A stretch of DNA of 64,000 nucleotides, from positions 128,122,891 to 128,186,890 of the forward strand of contig CM043947.1 in NCBI GenBank assembly GCA_014529385.2, given 5' to 3'. Below the pieces are notes generated by a model that ran no database searches, was not told where the DNA came from, and saw only the letters and a list, made by a program, of their open reading frames with translations. This DNA is from Adiantum capillus-veneris. Taxonomy: Eukaryota > Streptophyta > Polypodiopsida > Polypodiales > Pteridaceae. Position numbers and translations under genes: made by a program. Shown one piece after another: positions 45,501-59,267 of this stretch (position 1 is the stretch's first letter; the number at the start of each line of letters is the position of its first letter).

Positions 45501-48500
45501 AATAACCTTTAAGATGTAGCCTTATAGGTTGGACAAGTGGTGGACCTTAACACCCACATATTCTTAATAAAAGTGGTGAATCTTGAGACCAAACCACTCA
45601 GGCTACTAGCAATAATAGCTTGGACAAGTGGTGGACCTTGAATGTAAACCCCTCATCTACGAAATATCGTGGGTTTAATGTATTTCGATGGAGCCTAGCA
45701 TCTTGGAGACATGGTGCAGCTTGCTTCTCGTCATGTTTCAATGGAGCCTATCTTGGACAAATGGTGGAGCATCCTTCTCTCCATGTTTCAATGGACCCTA
45801 GCTTGGACAAGTGGTGGACCTTTGTTTCTCTCTATGTTTCAATAGAGTTAGCTTGGACAAGTGGTGGACCTTGGAACCAAACCCCCATGTAAAACCTATC
45901 ATGGTCACTCCAAGTGGTAATAAAGAATAACCTTTAAGATGTAGCCTTATAGGTTGGACAAGTGGTGGACCTTAACACGCGCATATTCTTAATATAATGA
46001 CATAGAGTGGAAAAGTGGTGAATCTTGAGACCAAACCACTCAGGCTACTAGCAATAATAGCTTGGACAAGTGGTGGACCTTGAATGTAAACCCCTCATCT
46101 ACGACATATCGTGGGTTTAATGTTTTTCGATGGAGCCTAGCATCTTGGAGACATGGTGCACCTTGCTTCTCCTCATGTTTCAATGGAGCCTACCTTGGAC
46201 AAATGGTGGAGCATCCTTCTCTCCATGTTTCAATGGACCCTAGCTTAGACAAGGGGTGGACCTTTGCTTCTCTCTATGTTTCAATAGAGTTAGCTTGGAC
46301 AAGTGGTGGACCTTGGAACCAAACCCCATGTAAAACCTATCATGGTCACTCCAAGTAGTAAGAAAGAATAACCTTTAAGATGTAGCCTTATAGGTTGGAC
46401 AAGTGGTGGACCTTAACACCCACATATTCTTAATAAAAGTGGTGAATCTTGAGACCAAACCACTCAGGCTACTAGCAATAATAGCTTGGACAAGTGGTGG
46501 ACCTTGAATGTAAACCCCTCATCTACGAAATATCGTGGGTTTAATGTATTTCGATGGAGCCTAGCATCTTGGAGACATGGTGCAGCTTGCTTCTCGTCAT
46601 GTTTCAATGGAGCCTATCTTGGACAAATGGTGGAGCATCCTTCTCTCCATGTTTCAATGGACCCTAGCTTGGACAAGTGGTGGACCTTTGTTTCTCTCTA
46701 TGTTTCAATAGAGTTAGCTTGGACAAGTGGTGGACCTTGGAACCAAACCCCCATGTAAAACCTATCATGGTCACTCCAAGTGGTAATAAAGAATAACCTT
46801 TAAGATGTAGCCTTATAGGTTGGACAAGTGGTGGACCTTAACACGCGCATATTCTTAATATAATGACATAGAGTGGAAAAGTGGTGAATCTTGAGACCAA
46901 ACCACTCAGGCTACTAGCAATAATAGCTTGGACAAGTGGTGGACCTTGAATGTAAACCCCTCATCTACGACATATCGTGGGTTTAATGTTTTTCGATGGA
47001 GCCTAGCATCTTGGAGACATGGTGCACCTTGCTTCTCCTCATGTTTCAATGGAGCCTACCTTGGACAAATGGTGGAGCATCCTTCTCTCCATGTTTCAAT
47101 GGACCCTAGCTTAGACAAGGGGTGGACCTTTGCTTCTCTCTATGTTTCAATAGAGTTAGCTTGGACAAGTGGTGGACCTTGGAACCAAACCCCCATGTAA
47201 AACCTATCATGGTCACTCCAAGTAGTAAGAAAGAATAACCTTTAAGATGTAGCCTTATAGGTTGGACAAGTGGTGGACCTTAACACCCACATATTCTTAA
47301 TAAAAGTGGTGAATCTTGAGACCAAACCACTCAGGCTACTAGCAATAATAGCTTGGACAAGTGGTGGACCTTGAATGTAAACCCCTCATCTACGAATATC
47401 GTGGGTTTAATGTATTTCGATGGAGCCTAGCATCTTGGAGACATGGTGCACTTGCTTCTCCTCATGTTTCAATGGAGCCTATCTTGGACAAATGGTGGAG
47501 CATCCTTCTCTCCATGTTTCAATGGACCCTAGCTTGGATGTGGACAAGTGGTTACCTTGTTTCTCTCTATGTTTCAATAGAGTTAGCTTGGACAAGTGGT
47601 GGACCTTGGAACCAAACCCCCATGTAAAACCTATCATGGTCACTCCAAGTAGTAGAAAGAATAACCTTTAAGATGTAGCCTTATAGGTTGGACAAGTGGT
47701 GGACCTTAACACCCACATATTCTTAATAAAAGTGGTGAATCTTGAGACCAAACCACTCAGGCTACTAGCAATAATAGCTTGGACAAGTGGTGGACCTTGA
47801 ATGTAAACCCCTCATCTACGAAATATCGTGGGTTTAATGTATTTCGATGGAGCCTAGCATCTTGGAGACATGGTGCAGCTTGCTTCTCGTCATGTTTCAA
47901 TGGAGCCTATCTTGGACAAATGGTGGAGCATCCTTCTCTCCATGTTTCAATGGACCCTAGCTTGGACAAGTGGTGGACCTTTGTTTCTCTCTATGTTTCA
48001 ATAGAGTTAGCTTGGACAAGTGGTGGACCTTGGAACCAAACCCCCATGTAAAACCTATCATGGTCACTCCAAGTGGTAATAAAGAATAACCTTTAAGATG
48101 TAGCCTTATAGGTTGGACAAGTGGTGGACCTTAACACGCGCATATTCTTAATATAATGACATAGAGTGGAAAAGTGGTGAATCTTGAGACCAAACCACTC
48201 AGGCTACTAGCAATAATAGCTTGGACAAGTGGTGGACCTTGAATGTAAACCCCCCTCATCTACGACATATCGTGGGTTTAATGTTTTTCGATGGAGCCTA
48301 GCATCTTGGAGACATGGTGCACCTTGCTTCTCCTCATGTTTCAATGGAGCCTACCTTGGACAAATGGTGGAGCATCCTTCTCTCCATGTTTCAATGGACC
48401 CTAGCTTAGACAAGGGGTGGACCTTTGCTTCTCTCTATGTTTCAATAGAGTTAGCTTGGACAAGTGGTGGACCTTGGAACCAAACCCCCATGTAAAACCT

Positions 48501-51500
48501 ATCATGGTCACTCCAAGTAGTAAGAAAGAATAACCTTTAAGATGTAGCCTTATAGGTTGGACAAGTGGTGGACCTTAACACCCACATATTCTTAATAAAA
48601 GTGGTGAATCTTGAGACCAAACCACTCAGGCTACTAGCAATAATAGCTTGGACAAGTGGTGGACCTTGAATGTAAACCCCTCATCTACGAAATATCGTGG
48701 GTTTAATGTATTTCGATGGAGCCTAGCATCTTGGAGACATGGTGCAGCTTGCTTCTCGTCATGTTTCAATGGAGCCTATCTTGGACAAATGGTGGAGCAT
48801 CCTTCTCTCCATGTTTCAATGGACCCTAGCTTGGACAAGTGGTGGACCTTTGTTTCTCTCTATGTTTCAATAGAGTTAGCTTGGACAAGTGGTGGACCTT
48901 GGAACCAAACCCCCATGTAAAACCTATCATGGTCACTCCAAGTGGTAATAAAGAATAACCTTTAAGATGTAGCCTTATAGGTTGGACAAGTGGTGGACCT
49001 TAACACCGCATATTCTTAATATAATGACATAGAGTGGAAAAGTGGTGAATCTTGAGACCAAACCACTCAGGCTACTAGCAATAATAGCTTGGACAAGTGT
49101 TGGACCTTGAATATAAACCCCTCATCTACGACATATCGTGGGTTTAATGTTTTTCGATGGAACCTAGCATCTTGGAGACATGGTGCACCTTGCTTCTCCT
49201 CATGTTTCAATGGACCCTACCTTTGACAAATGGTGGAGCATCCTTCTCTCCATGTTTCAATGGACCCTAGCTTAGACAAGGGGTGGACCTTTGCTTCTCT
49301 CTATGTTTCAATAGAGTTAGCTTCGACAAGTGGTGGACCTTGGAACCAAACCCCCATGTAAAACCTATCATGGTCACTCCAAGTAGTAAGAAAGAATAAC
49401 CTTTAAGATGTAGCCTTATAGGTTGGACAAGTGGTGGACCTTAACACCCACATATTCTTAATAAAAGTGGTGAATCTTGAGACCAAACCACTCAGGCTAC
49501 TAGCAATAATAGCTTGGACAAGTGGTGGACCTTGAATGTAAACCCCTCATCTACGAAATATCGTGGGTTTAATGTATTTTGATGGAGCCTAGCATCTTGG
49601 AGACATGGTGCAGCTTGCTTCTCGTCATGTTTCAATGGAGCCTATCTTGGACAAATGGTGGAGCATCCTTCTCTCCATGTTTCAATGGACCCTAGCTTGG
49701 ACAAGTGGTGGACCTTTGTTTCTCTCTATGTTTCAATAGAGTTAGCTTGGACAAGTGGTGGACCTTGGAACCAAACCCCCATGTAAAACCTATCATGGTC
49801 ACTCCAAGTGGTAATAAAGAATAACCTTTAAGATGTAGCCTTATAGGTTGGACAAGTGGTGGACCTTAACACAGCATATTCTTAATATAATGACATAGAG
49901 TGGAAAAGTGGTGAATCTTGAGACCAAACCACTCAGGCTACTAGCAATAATAGCTTGGACAAGTGGTGGACCTTGAATGTAAACCCCTCATCTACGACAT
50001 ATCGTGGTTTTAATGTTTTTCGATGGAGCCTAGCATCTTGGAGACATGGTGCACCTTGCTTCTCCTCATGTTTCAATGGAGCCTACCTTGGACAAATGGT
50101 GGAGCATCCTTCTCTCCATGTTTCAATGGACCCTAGCTTAGACAAGGGGTGGACCTTTGCTTCTCTCTATGTTTCAATAGAGTTAGCTTGGACAAGTGGT
50201 GGACCTTGGAACCAAACCCCCATGTAAAACCTATCATGGTCACTCCAAGTAGTAAGAAAGAATAACCTTTAAGATGTAGCCTTATAGGTTGGACAAGTGG
50301 TGGACCTTAACACCCACATATTCTTAATAAAAGTGGTGAATCTTGAGACCAAACCACTCAGGCTACTAGCAATAATAGCTTGGACAAGTGGTGGACCTTG
50401 AATGTAAACCCCTCATCTACGAAATATCGTGGGTTTAATGTATTTCGATGGAGCCTAGCATCTTGGAGACATGGTGCAGCTTGCTTCTCGTCATGTTTCA
50501 ATGGAGCCTATCTTGGACAAATGGTGGAGCATCCTTCTCTCCATGTTTCAATGGACCCTAGCTTGGACAAGTGGTGGACCTTTGTTTCTCTCTATGTTTC
50601 AATAGAGTTAGCTTGGACAAGTGGTGGACCTTGGAACCAAACCCCCATGTAAAACCTATCATGGTCACTCCAAGTGGTAATAAAGAATAACCTTTAAGAT
50701 GTAGCCTTATAGGTTGGACAAGTGGTGGACCTTAACACGCGCATATTCTTAATATAATGACATAGAGTGGAAAAGTGGTGAATCTTGAGACCAAACCACT
50801 CAGGCTACTAGCAATAATAGCTTGGACAAGTGGTGGACCTTGAATGTAAACCCCTCATCTACGACATATCGTGGGTTTAATGTTTTTCGATGGAGCCTAG
50901 CATCTTGGAGACATGGTGCACCTTGCTTCTCTCATGTTTCAATGGAGCCTACCTTGGACAAATGGTGGAGCATCCTTCTCTCCATGTTTCAATGGACCCT
51001 AGCTTAGACAAGGGGTGGACCTTTGCTTCTCTCTATGTTTCAATAGAGTTAGCTTGGACAAGTGGTGGACCTTGGAACCAAACCCCCATGTAAAACCTAT
51101 CATGGTCACTCCAGTAGTAAGAAAGAATAACCTTTAAGATGTAGCCTTATAGGTTGGACAAGTGGTGGACCTTAACACCCACATATTCTTAATAAAAGTG
51201 GTGAATCTTGAGACCAAACCACTCAGGCTACTAGCAATAATAGCTTGGACAAGTGGTGGACCTTGAATGTAAACCCCTCATCTACGAAATATCGTGGGTT
51301 TAATGTATTTCGATGGAGCCTAGCATCTTGGAGACATGGTGCAGCTTGCTTCTCGTCATGTTTCAATGGAGCCTATCTTGGACAAATGGTGGAGCATCCT
51401 TCTCTCCATGTTTCAATGGACCCTAGCTTGGACAAGTGGTGGACCTTTGTTTCTCTCTATGTTTCAATAGAGTTAGCTTGGACAAGTGGTGGACCTTGGA

Positions 51501-52970
51501 ACCAAACCCCCATGTAAAACCTATCATGGTCACTCCAAGTGTAATAAAGAATAACCTTTAAGATGTAGCCTTATAGGTTGGACAAGTGGTGGACCTTAAC
51601 ACGCGCATATTCTTAATATAATGACATAGAGTGGAAAAGTGGTGAATCTTGAGACCAAACCACTCAGGCTACTAGCAATAATAGCTTGGACAAGTGGTGG
51701 ACCTTGAATGTAAACCCCTCATCTACGACATATCGTGGGTTTAATGTTTTCGATGGAGCCTAGCATCTTGGAGACATGGTGCACCTTGCTTCTCCTCATG
51801 TTTCAATGGAGCCTACCTTGGACAAATGGTGGAGCATCCTTCTCTCCATGTTTCAATGGACCCTAGCTTAGACAAGGGGTGGACCTTTGCTTCTCTCTAT
51901 GTTTCAATAGAGTTAGCTTGGACAAGTGGTGGACCTTGGAACCAAACCCCCATGTAAAACCTATCATGGTCACTCCCAAGTAGTAAGAAAGAATAACCTT
52001 TAAGATGTAGCCTTATAGGTTGGACAAGTGGTGGACCTTAACACCCACATATTCTTAATAAAAGTGGTGAATCTTGAGACCAAACCACTCAGGCTACTAG
52101 CAATAATAGCTTGGACAAGTGGTGGACCTTGAATGTAACCCCTCATCTACGAAATATCGTGGGTTTAATGTATTTCGATGGAGCATAGCATCTTGGAGAC
52201 ATGGTGCAGCTTGGTTCTCGTCATGTTTCAATGGAGCCTATCTTGGACAAATGGTGGAGCATCCTTCTCTCCATGTTTCAATGGACCCTAGCTTGGACAA
52301 GTGGTGGACCTTTGTTTCTCTCTATGTTTCAATAGAGTTAGCTTGGACAAGTGGTGGACCTTGGAACCAAACCCCCATGTAAAACCTATCATGGTCACTC
52401 CAAGTGGTAATAAAGAATAACCTTTAAGATGTAGCCTTATAGGTTGGACAAGTGGTGGACCTTAACACGCGCATATTCTTAATATAATGACATAGAGTGG
52501 AAAAGTGGTGAATCTTGAGACCAAACCACTCAGGCTACTAGCAATAATAGCTTGGACAAGTGTGGACCTTGAATGTAAACCCCTCATCTAAGACATATCG
52601 TGGGTTTAATGTTTTTCGATGGAGCCTAGCATCTTGGAGACATGGTGCACCTTGATTCTCCTCATGTTTCAATGGAGCCTACCTTGGACAAATGGTGGAG
52701 CATCCTTCTCTCCATGTTTCAATGGACCCTAGCTTAGACAAGGGGTGGACCTTTGCTTCTCTCTATGTTTCAATAGAGTTAGCTTGGACAAGTGGGGGAC
52801 CTTGGAACCAAACCCCCATGTAAAACCTATCATGGTCACTCCAAGTAGTAAGAAAGAATAACCTTTAAGATGTAGCCTTATAGGTTGGACAAGTGGTGGA
52901 CCTTAACACCCACATATTCTTAATGAAAGTGGTGAATCTTGAGACCAAACTAGTCAGGCTACTAAGACCC
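42584..52970 (+). repeat. Homogeneous satellite: 24 monomers in an 867-bp higher-order repeat
   Basis: Monomers start with TTGGACAAGTGGTGGACCTT at 42584, 43019, 43462, 43887, 44328, 44753, 45195, 45620, 46062, 46486, 46928, 47353, 47779, 48221, 48648, 49090, 49513, 49955, 50380, 50822, 51245, 51686, 52111 and 52553. Type A (CGACATATCG, CACCTTGCTTCTCCTC) is followed after about 425 bp by type B (CGAAATATCG, CAGCTTGCTTCTCGTC), and B after about 442 bp by A. The 17-bp difference is an ATAATGACATAGAGTGG stretch after B. Copies of the same type are nearly identical. Inside each monomer the box or a degenerate form recurs at about +83, +133, +183, +233, +284 (weak), +334 and +370, so an ancestral unit of about 50 bp is evident. 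Confidence 0.95.
47353..47778 (+). repeat. Hybrid monomer that shifts the higher-order register
   Basis: This monomer follows a type A unit and is itself followed by a type B unit, breaking the A-B alternation. Its start and TATTTCG are B-like, its CTCCTC and its downstream 425-bp spacing are A-like. It also carries GCTTGGATGTGGACAAGTGG, a small insertion seen nowhere else. An unequal crossover or conversion product is the simplest reading. Confidence 0.8.
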
Positions 52971-55900
52971 TAGCTTAGACAAGTGGTGGACCTTTGCTTC
53001 TCTCTATGTTTCAATAGTGTTAGCTTGGACAAGTGGTGGACCTTGGAACCAAACCCCCATGTAAAACCTTTCATGGTCACTCCAAGTGGTTAGAAAGAAT
53101 AACCATTAAGATATAGTCTTATAGGTTGGACAAGTGGTGGACCTTAATACCCAAATATTCTTAATATAATGACACAGAGTGAAAAAGTGGTGAATCTTGA
53201 GACCAAACCCCTCATGCTACTAGCGTTAATAGGTTGGAAAACTGGTGGACCTTGAATGTAAACCTTCCATGTTTCAATAGAGTTAGCTTCGACAAATGGT
53301 GGAGCATCCTTCTCTCCATGTTTCAATGGAGCATAGCTTGGACAAGTGGTGGACCTTTTGCTTCTCTCTATGAGAAGAATAAAGTTAGCTTGGATAAGTG
53401 GTGGACCTTGGAACCAAACCCCTATGTAAAACATATCATGGACATTTCAAGTGGGTGAGAAAGAATACCCTTTAAGATATACCCTTATAGGTTGGACAAG
53501 TGGTCGACCTTAACACCTAGATCTTCTTTATATAATGACATAGAGTGGAAAAGTGGTGAATCTTGAGACCAAACACACTCATGCTACTAGGATAATAGCT
53601 TGGAAAAGTGACTGACCTTGACGTTAAACCCCACATGTAAACAATATCGTGGGTTTAAGGTATTTCAATGGATCCTAGAATCTTGGAGACATGGTGCAAC
53701 TTGCTTCTTTTCATGTTTCAATGAAGCCTATCTTCCACCAATGGGGGATCATCCTTCTCTAAATGTCTCAGTGGAGCCTAGCTTGGACAAGTGGTGGACC
53801 TTTGCTTCTCTCTATGTTTCCATAGAGTTAGCTTGGACAAGTGGTGGACCTTGAAACCAAACCCCCATGTAAAACATATCATGGTCATTCCAAGTGGTGA
53901 GAAATAATACCCTTTAAGATCTAGCCTTATAGGTTGGACAAGTGGTCGACCTTAAAACCTAGATCTTCATAATATACGACATAGAGTGGAAAAGTGGTAA
54001 ATCTTGAGACCAAACCACTCATGCTACTAAGAATAATAGCTTGGACAAGTGGTGGACCTTGAATGTAAACCCCCCATGTACGAAATATCGTGGGTTTAAG
54101 GTATTTCAATGGATCCTAGCATCTTGGAGACATGGTGCAGATTTGCTTCCTTCATGTTTCAATGGAGCCTATCTTGGACAAATGGTGGAGCATCCTTCTC
54201 TCCATGTTTCAATGGAGCCTAGCTTGGACAAGTGGTGGACCTTTGCTTCTCTCTATGTTTCAATAGAGTTAGCTTGGACAAGTGGTGGGCCTTGGAACCA
54301 AACTCCCATGTAAAACCTATCTTGGTAACTCCAAGTGGTGAGAAAGAATAAAGTTAAGATATAGCCTTATAGGTTGGACAAGTGGTGGACCTTAGCACCC
54401 AGATATTCTTAATAGAATGACATAGAGTGGAAAAATGGTGAATCTTGAGACCAAACCACTCATGCTACTAGAGATAATAGGTTGGACAAGTGGTGGACCT
54501 TGAATGTAAACCCCCCATGTACAAAATATCATGGGTTTGAGGTATTTCAATGGAGCCTAGCATCTTGGAGACATGGTGTAGCTTGCTTCTCTTCATGTTT
54601 CAATGGAGCGTATCTTGGACAAATGGTGGAGCATCCTTCTCTCCATGTTTCAATGGACCCTAGCTTGGACAAGTGGTGGACCTTTGATTCTCTCTATGTT
54701 TCAATAGAGTTAGCTTGGACAAGTGGTGGACCTTGAAACAAAACCCCCATGTAAAACCTATGCTGGTCACTCCAAGTGGTGAGAAAGAATAACCCTTAAG
54801 ATATAGCCTTATAGGTTGGACAAGTGGTGGACCTTAACACCCAAATATTCTTAATATAATGACATAGAGTGAAAAAGTGGTGAATCTTGAGACCAAACCA
54901 CTCATGCTACTAGCGTTAATAGGTTGGACAAGTGGTGGACCTTGAATGTAAACCCCCCATGTTTCAATAGAGTTAGCTTCGACAAATGGTAGAGGATCCT
55001 TCTCTCCATGTTTCAATGGAGCCTAGCTTGGACAAGTGGTGGACCTTTGTTTCTCTCTATGTTTCAATAGAGTTAGCTTGGACAAGTGGTGGACCTTGGA
55101 GCCAAACCCCCATGTAAAACATATCATGGACATTTCAAGTGGTGAGAAAGAATACCCTTTAAGATATACCCTTATAGGTTGGACAAGTGGTCGACCTTAA
55201 CACCCAGATCTTCTTAACGTAATGACATAGAGTGGAAAAGTGGTGAATCTTGAGACCAAACCACTCATGCTACTAGAGATAATAGGTTGGACAAGTGGTG
55301 GACCTTGAATGTAAACTCCCCATGTACAAAATATCGTGGGTTTAAGGTATTTCAATGGATCTTAGCATCTTGGAGACATGGTGCAGCTTGCTTCTCTTCA
55401 TGTTTCAATGGAGCCTATCTTGGAAAAATGGTGGAGCATCCTTCTCTCCATGTTTCAATGGACCCTAGCTTAGACAAGTGGTGGACCTTTGCTTCTCTCT
55501 ATGTTTCAATAGAGTTAGCTTGGACAAGTGGTGGAACTTGGAACCAAACCCCCATGTAAAACCTATCATGGTCATTCCAAGTGGTGAGAAAGAATACCCT
55601 TAAGATATAGCCTTATAGGTTGGACAAGTGGTGGACCTTAACACCCAGATCTTCTTAATATAATGACATAGAGTGGAAAAGTGGTGAATCTTGACATCAA
55701 ACCACTCATGCTACTAGTGATAATAGGTTGGACAAGTGGTGGACCTTGAATGTAAACCCCCCATGTACGAAATATCATGGGTTAAGATATTTCAATGGAG
55801 CCTAGCATTTTGGAGACATGGTGCAGCTTGCTTCTCTTCATGTTTCAATCAAACCTGGCTTGGACAAATGGTGGAGCATCCTTCTCTCCATGTTTCAATG

Positions 55901-56560
55901 GAGCCTAGCTTGGACAAGTGGTGGACCTTTGATTCTCTCTATGTTTCAATAGAGTTAGCTTGGACAAGTGGTGGACCTTGGAACCATACCCCTATGTAAA
56001 ACCCATCATGTGCATTCCAAGTGGTGGTAAATAATACCATTTAAGATATAGCCTTATAGGTTGGACAAGTGGTGGACCTTAACACCCAGATCTTCTTAAT
56101 ATAATGACATAGAGTGGAAAAGTGGTGAATCTTGAGACCAACCACTCATGCTACTAGGGATAATAGGTTGGACAAGTGGTGGACCTTGAATTTAAACCCC
56201 ACATATACAAAATATCATGGGTTTAAGGTATTTCAATGGAGCCTAGCATCTCAAAGACATGGTGCATCTTGCTTCTCTTCATGTTTCAATGGAGCCTATT
56301 TTGGACAAATGGTGGAGCATCCTTCTCTCCATGTTTCAATGGACCCTAGATTGGACAAGTGGTGGACCTTTGCTTCTCTCTATGTTTCAATATAGTTAGC
56401 CTATATTAGACAATTAGTAGACCTAATCTCTCCATGTTGTCTAGAGCTAAGCTTGGACAAGTGGTGGACCTTACTTCTCCCTTCCCTTAGTTTACTAGCT
56501 TAAATGATCACTATGTATACTTGCTTAGATCTAGCTTGAACAAGTGGTGGAACTTGTATT
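52971..56560 (+). repeat. Box satellite, diverged right flank
   Basis: The same monomer type continues, but copies differ clearly from one another, for example at 54041, 54482, 55287 and 55736, and partial units occur at 52975-53460 and 54925-55200. Spacing becomes irregular and the array fades after 56460. Homogeneous centre and diverged edges are typical of satellites maintained by unequal exchange. Confidence 0.92.
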
Positions 56561-56625
56561 CACACAAACTTAATCCATTACAAAAAAGTATATGTTAAAA
56601 TAACATTTGGTTTTTTTTGTTTCAG

Positions 56626-59267
56626 GAAAGATGGCTCCAAAAAACAGGTTGCAAGGGTTGCTGTCTCAGTTGACTATACTTGCAATGATCTTAGGAAATG
56701 GTATTTGGACATACATGGTATAGAGGGTGCACAATTTCATAAGGTGCATCTATTTATTGCCAAAAAGGAGAATGACAGCTTGTTTGAAGATGTTGGACAA
56801 GTTGTGGAAGCATCTGTCTCTGTAGTTGATAGTCATCCAGAGGTGGAATGCATTGACATTCTAGTTCCAATGAATCTAGAATTTCAACTATCTCCAGGAG
56901 CATATGCATTGGAGCGCATGTCTAGAAACAAAGAAGAGACAATGTTTTCTCGAGGATGGAAGTTTGCAGAATCAAATCCAAATATCACAGCAGATCAACT
57001 TCAAAGCTCCATCATTGCCACACTACAACGAAAAAAGGTGAAAGCTTCACGACCACCATCCACAAAGAAGCAAGCAAAAGTGCAGAAAGTAGAAGCTAAG
57101 CGAACTAGCTCCATTTTGGATGTAGACAAGGCATCTTTGGCATCCTCATCAACAGAGGGTTCAATGTCAAAGATGAGAATTGTGGATCCAGATGTTTTAG
57201 AAGCTGAGGCCATGAAAGGACAAGAAAAAGATACAGGTGGAATGAATAAGTACATAAATTATTTTCCTTTCCAATATAGGGAATTTGATATCCCTATTCA
57301 AAATTGTTGGCTTGCTCCTGATCACTATAATGCACGTATTATGGATAAAAAACACGCTGAAAGTGTGTTATTTGGATTTTCACGGAGTACGACCAAGCCT
57401 GCAGCATGTGCATATTTGATGCCTGTTCGAAATGCAAAATCAAAGAAGGGGACTCCTTTGGCAGTAGAAGAGGTAGAGGAGCAAAAAATTAAAGATTATC
57501 ATTATTGGATTCTTGATGGGCAGCATTCAATCTATGCTGCAAAAGTTTTGCTTCACAATGAACAAAACAACAAAGAGATCTTTGAAAGACTGATTAGCGT
57601 TAAAATTTAGAAAGGCTCGCATTGTTGTGAATGCTCCTCCATTTGTTGCAACTGCTATATCTGCCATTGCAAATGAGGAGGCTCAGGCATTGTATGTCAA
57701 GCAACCTACAGCCAAATATTGAGACATTTACGGAGTCAATGGATCTTCTCAGGACGACCACCAAAGGCAGCAAGTGGAATTGCAGAGGGACATGCATCTC
57801 GTGCCGGATGGGATGTAAGTTATTTTCTTTGTCTTTTTGATAGTGTTTAATTAACAAATCTTGCTCAATAGTTTAATTATTTCTCTATTTCTTTTCAGGC
57901 TTTTCTTCGATTGGCAAGAATGATGAGTGCAGCAGCAGTTGGATTGCTAAACAGGCACACATGGTCACCTACTCTGATTTTAGTTTATGATTGCTGGATA
58001 GAAATCATTGAAAATCTAGAAGAGGAGAATAAGAAACCCCCAACAACTGTATTTAGATACCTTTGTGGCCTTGAGGAATCAGAGGTAAAGACTATTACAA
58101 GAAGAGATTAGAGATGAGAAGATTTACTGTCAAAGAGTGCAAAGGATGGTGATGCAACTGACATGAATCGAATCAAGAGCCATGAAGCAAGACAAATTGA
58201 TTCCAGATTCTTGAAGCTGAACAATCTTGAACATTTCAAACCATCTAAAGACTGGGAGGAGGTGGTCAAAAAGTTAACATCATATGATGTTGTTTATAAA
58301 ACAATTTATTGCTATGCGAGGAATGGATCAGATCTAGTTTGACGCGTGGAACAAAGAAAATGGCTTTTCCAGATGGAGCAATAAAATACATGCAATGGGC
58401 AATTCACCTTCAAAAGGAGAAAACTAGAGCCTAGAGATTTGCCATGGTCAATCTATGTGGTGAGCCTACAATGGAAGGCAATCTCTACTTGATGCGCCAC
58501 TTCAATAATAAAGTGCCTATTGGCTTATGTGTTTTAGATATGACAAAAAACGTTGGAATTTGAAGTGGAGTGAGGAGACATTTAACAAGCAATGCTTTGG
58601 ATGGGATCTTGCTATGCTGAGGGTCAACAGATCCTGGATTTGTCTTTCTTGCATTTGTGGATTTCACTAACTTCACAAATATTGCAATTGCCTTTCGCCA
58701 TGGGAGATAATTTGAGCTACCATTGTTGTGGTGCATTGCATCACTTTCCATCAGCTCCTTGCAAAGGAGCAATTCAATTCCTAACAGTTATTGCCTTCTT
58801 GGGACAAGGCAATGCATTTGAAGACCTGAGAAGAAGATCAGAGGAACATCCCATGCCAATTGATTGTTCTCTTCTTCAAGTAGCAGATAACGATATGTCA
58901 GATTTGCAATATTTGGAGGCCAAAAAAAGAGCTTTGGTCAAGCACTACATTCGTACATATTGTTTTGAAGACCGCAAGCTTGTTGATGTTTTTGGTGATG
59001 GCTCCTTGGTTGCACAAGAAGGAATACAACAGAAAAAAGAAGTCATCTGCTTAATTGATAGTGTGGAGGAGGCAAAAAGCATGGAGACCATGCTGCTAGA
59101 CTTTGTTAAGTCTCATGAAGATATAGAAAAATGGGCTGGACTTCAACAATCCACTTCGCAATCAGGCGACATTGTGCCTGTTACAGAGGAGTGCTCTCCA
59201 CAAAGAGAAGAAGAACAACAACAACACCATCCTCTGTCAATGGAGGACTTTTTGGAAATGGAGACAC
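56626..59267 (+). pseudogene. ParB-like plus methyltransferase-like protein, exons with frameshifts
   Basis: The exon starts after a T-rich acceptor (TTTTTTGTTTCAG, AG at 56624-56625). It is open to 57610 without needing an internal ATG. About 57270-57560 reads IPIQNCWLAPDHYNARI ... YHYWILDGQHSIYAAKVLL, the plan of a ParB/sulfiredoxin-like domain. Frameshifts near 57604, 57715 and 57750 follow. RPPKAASGIAEGHASRAGWD then runs to a GTAAGT donor, and an 84-bp intron (57815-57898) leads to AFLRLARMMSAAAVGLLNRH. Stops and frame changes occur at about 58110, 58340, 58435, 58560 and 58615. The last open block (to 59267) contains LVDVFGDGSLVAQEGIQQKK and VICLIDSVEEAKSMETMLL, which resembles the C-terminal half of an N6/N4 DNA methyltransferase (tentative). 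ParB plus methyltransferase fusions are known in phages. The gene is broken in this copy unless the sequence has errors. Confidence 0.6.
57815..57898 (+). other. Short intron of the ParB-like gene
   Basis: GTAAGT donor and TTCTTTTCAG acceptor flank 84 bp. Splicing joins GWD to AFLRLARMM without changing frame. Confidence 0.75.

Noticed and set aside
42584-52382. About 20 near-identical open frames of about 90 codons beginning DKWWTLNVNPSS, one per satellite monomer
   Set aside because: They begin at TTG, not ATG, within the box. They recur only because the satellite is homogeneous, and other frames are open to a similar length. No known domain.
41460-56560. Regularly spaced 20-bp repeats resembling a CRISPR array
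   Set aside because: The sequences between boxes are themselves repeated, not unique spacers. The genome is eukaryotic, and no cas gene is present.
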